A stretch of 15,418 bases of DNA, taken from the NCBI GenBank assembly GCA_910578235.1, contig CAJTPP010000016.1, forward strand, positions 27,077-42,494, written 5' to 3'. The notes under the pieces were generated by a model. The model was not told the DNA's origin and did no database searches. It worked only from the letters and a program-made list of their open reading frames with translations. The DNA comes from an uncultured Clostridia bacterium. Lineage in GTDB: Bacteria; Bacillota; Clostridia; UBA1381. Positions 13,715 to 15,418 of the stretch are shown in pieces (the stretch's first letter is position 1; each line of letters begins with the position of its first letter). The translations under genes and the position numbers were made by a program.

Positions 13715-13742
13715 AAAAAGGCTGTCAGAAAACAGCCTTTTT
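13715..13742. terminator. Terminator of asp23, probably bidirectional
   Basis: An 11-bp stem (13715-13725 with 13732-13742) with a 6-base loop; the outer arms are A5 and T5, so both strands form a U-tailed hairpin. It begins 8 bases after the asp23 stop codon on the minus strand and would also stop plus-strand read-through from the RNA pair. Confidence 0.88.
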
Positions 13743-13750
13743 GTTTAATA

Positions 13751-14245
13751 CTAATCTGCTATTTCTTCCCGCGGGGCTTCCGAAGTATCAGCGTCATTAC
13801 CGTCAAATTCTATAAGCTCCTCATTTTCTTTCTCAAAGCTTACGCCCTCAATATGAATATTGACCTTCTGAACCTCAAGACCTGTCATCGTCTCTACATT
13901 GTTCTTTACGCTCTCCTGAATTTCCCACGCAAGCTCGGGTATTCTCACACCGTATTCCACCACAATATACAGGTCAATCCTTACACTTGTCTCGCTCATA
14001 TCGACCTTAACGCCCTTTGACGGATTTTTCTTCGCGCCGAGCATCTCCGCTATACCGCCCGCGAATGTTCCGTACATTCCCGCCACGCCGTCAATCTCAG
14101 TTGTCGCGATACCGGCAATTGTCGATACAACATCTACAGAAATCTTTATATTGCCGACAGTCTCTTCTTCTGTCTCGGGAGTTGCTTCCGTCTGCTCTGT
14201 CACCTCGACTTCTGTCTCAAGTTCATTTCTGATTTCCTCATCCAT
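13751..14245 (-). CDS. Asp23/Gls24-family protein (YqhY-like)
   Basis: A 164-residue cytoplasmic protein. After an acidic Glu/Thr-rich start (1-30) comes the Asp23/Gls24 (DUF322) domain at about 31-137, with NIKISVDVVSTIAGIATTEI, DGVAGMYGTFAGGIAEMLG, VRIDLYIVVEYGVRIPELAW and the end EVQKVNIHIEGV. An acidic tail follows. Family members form membrane-associated assemblies in cell-envelope stress or, as B. subtilis YqhY, influence fatty-acid synthesis through acetyl-CoA carboxylase. In clostridia this gene commonly follows the spoIIIA genes and precedes nusB; here nusB is missing on this side. ATG 14245 has GGAGGT seven bases upstream. A promoter at 14419-14447 would give it a 167-base leader, separate from spoIIIAH. 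Confidence 0.93.
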   Translation of the reverse strand: MDEEIRNELETEVEVTEQTEATPETEEETVGNIKISVDVVSTIAGIATTEIDGVAGMYGTFAGGIAEMLGAKKNPSKGVKVDMSETSVRIDLYIVVEYGVRIPELAWEIQESVKNNVETMTGLEVQKVNIHIEGVSFEKENEELIEFDGNDADTSEAPREEIAD

Positions 14246-14412
14246 AATGCTACCTCCATATTTTTTCCTGAATAAAATTCAACAAGGTCAACACCCTGTC
14301 ATTCAGCATTCCGGCGGCAAATGTCTGATCTGTTTTACAAATCAAGCCGCTGCTGAGAAAAGTAAGTGGAACCCGCCTCTTTGGAAATAGCGGACATCCT
14401 GCTTTCAATTAT
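14246..14412 (-). ncRNA. Long structured leader of asp23, or separate small RNA
   Basis: The region between the predicted start (near 14412) and the asp23 ATG has no frame but several pairings. One hairpin is TGATTTG-TAAAA-CAGATCA. It sits inside GCGGC/GCCGC and TCAGC/GCTGA pairings with a small asymmetric loop, and GGTT/GACC can close beyond a larger unpaired region. The arrangement of closing pairs, large bubble and inner stem-loop is loosely like 6S RNA. No known riboswitch motif was recognised, and no terminator hairpin with T run lies before the asp23 ribosome binding site. It may therefore be a leader acting on translation or stability. Confidence 0.4.
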
Positions 14413-14418
14413 AAATAT

Positions 14419-14447
14419 AGTATAACACAAATTTTATTTTACTTCAA
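14419..14447 (-). promoter_or_regulatory. Sigma-A-type promoter between spoIIIAH and asp23
   Basis: TTGAAG (14442-14447), 17 bases, TATACT (14419-14424) on the minus strand. The -35 lies inside the last codons of spoIIIAH. This would give asp23 vegetative expression independent of the sporulation genes. Confidence 0.6.
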
Positions 14448-15111
14448 CTATTTTTACATTTTGAGCTGAAATTTTTAACTGTTCCGTCACAATTGATGTC
14501 AAACGTACAACATCATCATCCGCAAAACCATCCTTGCGCACCATAACATTGGCCTCGTTATCGTCAACATAAACGCATATTTCACTGTAACCTTTTGACT
14601 GCGCAATGCTTTCTATCTCCGACTCCTTCTGCACGTTGCCGGCAACCGCAAGGATTTTGTCTCCTGCCTTCTGACGTATTTCAGCGTCAAAGCTCTCATT
14701 TTCAGCTGTCTGATTAAGAATTTCAAGCGATTTTGAACGCGATGTTTCCTTGTTCATTTTAGCCTGCTCAAAATAATTGCCGGTGTCTGCCACGGTCTGA
14801 GTAGTCTTTTCGCCTTTTTCGCCTTTATCATCCTTTTCACCCTTGCTGCCGTTCTCATCCTTTTCTCCGCCATCGCTCTCGCCGCCGTTTTCAGATGAGG
14901 TTTCCTCTGCCTTTTCACCGTCCGGAGTCTTTTCCTCAGACTCGTCTACCGCGTTTACATACTGGGCTTCTCCAAGCTTCTTCCCTGTCTCAACGTAGCT
15001 TTCTCCGTCCTGCACCCTTATCGTGTCCTGATACGACCAGTTAAGATAGCCCGCCACTCCTATCAGTACCACCAGTGATGCCGCAATTATTTCCTTCTTC
15101 CTCAAAATCAT
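14434..15111 (-). CDS. spoIIIAH: Stage III sporulation protein AH
   Basis: A 225-residue mother-cell membrane protein that spans the space between the two forespore membranes, binds SpoIIQ on the forespore side and forms part of the feeding-tube channel. It has a short cytoplasmic start MILRKKEIIA, one transmembrane helix (about 8-25) and a long low-complexity Glu/Lys/Gly/Asp linker (about 55-103). The conserved YscJ/FliF-like ring-forming domain (about 110-225) has NYFEQAKMNKETSRSKSLEI and the end EQLKISAQNVKIVEVK. The linker is longer and more charged than in many relatives. The frame is open upstream to 15174, but ATG 15111 has GGAGG at a proper distance and gives the family's normal start; the longer start would overlap spoIIIAG. 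It follows spoIIIAG by 4 bases, as in the standard spoIIIA operon (sigma-E dependent in model species). Confidence 0.95.
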   Translation of the reverse strand: MILRKKEIIAASLVVLIGVAGYLNWSYQDTIRVQDGESYVETGKKLGEAQYVNAVDESEEKTPDGEKAEETSSENGGESDGGEKDENGSKGEKDDKGEKGEKTTQTVADTGNYFEQAKMNKETSRSKSLEILNQTAENESFDAEIRQKAGDKILAVAGNVQKESEIESIAQSKGYSEICVYVDDNEANVMVRKDGFADDDVVRLTSIVTEQLKISAQNVKIVEVK

Positions 15112-15115
15112 TATG

Positions 15116-15418
15116 TTACTCCTCCTTTTTATATATACATATTCTATGTACAGGTACATCGAGGGCGGCGGCAACGGCCTCAGAAATCGCCGACTTTACC
15201 GTCGTGTTTCCCGCCCCCTGCGCCGTTACAATAACGCCCTTGACTCTCGGGTACACCTCTTTTACCACCATCGGCGCTCCGTCTGTCATAACAGCCTTCT
15301 TATCCTCGCTTTCCTCGCTCTTGTCCTCCCTTGAGGCGGTTTTTGTCTCATAAGCGATACTTTTTTCCGCGCTTGAATAATAGGTTATCATAACCGATAC
15401 CTCGCCCGCTCCGTCTAT
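15116..15418 (-). CDS. spoIIIAG: Stage III sporulation protein AG, C-terminal part, cut by window edge
   Basis: The 100 in-frame codons that remain run from the window edge to TAA 15116-15118; the start lies beyond the window. The visible part reads IDGAGEVSVMITYYSSAEKS, then a charged linker, then VVKEVYPRVKGVIVTAQGAG and a C-terminal AVAAALDVPVHRICIYKKEE. This matches the SpoIIIAG ring-building motif, in which GAGxVxVMITY and YPxVxGVxVxAxGA are the family marks. SpoIIIAG forms a large ring in the intermembrane space and works with SpoIIIAH in the channel between mother cell and forespore. An internal ATG at 15391 lies inside the conserved motif and is not the real start. Confidence 0.95.
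   Translation of the reverse strand: MDGAGEVSVMITYYSSAEKSIAYETKTASREDKSEESEDKKAVMTDGAPMVVKEVYPRVKGVIVTAQGAGNTTVKSAISEAVAAALDVPVHRICIYKKEE

Noticed and set aside
14800..14950. A short tandem repeat array in the spoIIIAH linker
   Set aside because: The Gly-Glu-Lys-Asp-rich codon pattern gives repeat-like DNA but no regular unit; it is a low-complexity protein linker.
15112..15174. An N-terminal extension of SpoIIIAH (start MPPPSMYLYI)
   Set aside because: It would overlap the conserved end of spoIIIAG; ATG 15111 has a proper ribosome binding site and gives the normal family start.

Overview
The window looks like chromosomal DNA of an endospore-forming, moderately AT-rich Firmicute of class Clostridia. 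The evidence is spoIIIAG/spoIIIAH, an asp23-family gene, clostridial-style rplM-rpsI and mnmA, consensus sigma-A promoters (TTGACA-N17-TATAAT type) and AGGAGG ribosome binding sites. Nearly all protein genes lie on the minus strand. The only convincing plus-strand protein gene is a small lipoprotein. No tRNA, rRNA, CRISPR array or insertion sequence was seen.

Layout from left to right. At 1-1458 a HAD phosphatase and malQ (cut by the window edge) form a minus-strand operon with a perfect consensus promoter. At 1491-2192 is a plus-strand DUF5067-like lipoprotein, convergent with the ribosomal operon rplM-rpsI (2329-3269); a symmetric hairpin lies between them. At 3424-3653 is a decayed BlaI/MecI-family repressor gene whose promoter and twin TACA-N2-TGTA operators are still intact. 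At 3683-9403 is one long minus-strand gene set: exported protein, BcrA-type ABC ATPase, ABC-2 permease, sensor kinase, OmpR-type regulator, then mnmA. It starts at a promoter with four helically phased TTTATA repeats, a plausible binding site for the encoded regulator. At 9559-10571 is cysE with its own promoter, and at 10575-13112 is topB, a type IA topoisomerase with duplicated zinc repeats. At 13751-15418 are asp23, spoIIIAH and the 3' part of spoIIIAG.

The most unusual part is the 683-base non-coding stretch between topB and asp23. It carries two tandem plus-strand transcription units of almost equal predicted length (161 and 162 nt). Each has its own promoter, a predicted start exactly at the first base of a 15-16 bp closing stem, a long rod-like fold, a similar apical sequence and the same terminator with a C(UUCG)G loop. 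The closing stems differ in sequence but keep their pairing, which is what a structured small-RNA family would show. A promoter matching the first at 25 of 30 positions, followed by a short terminated unit, sits at 9427-9538 and may be a third, reduced relative. A separate 167-nt leader with its own promoter precedes asp23.

Functions are inferred from recognised protein motifs and sequence patterns read by eye. No database search, folding program or expression data was available.
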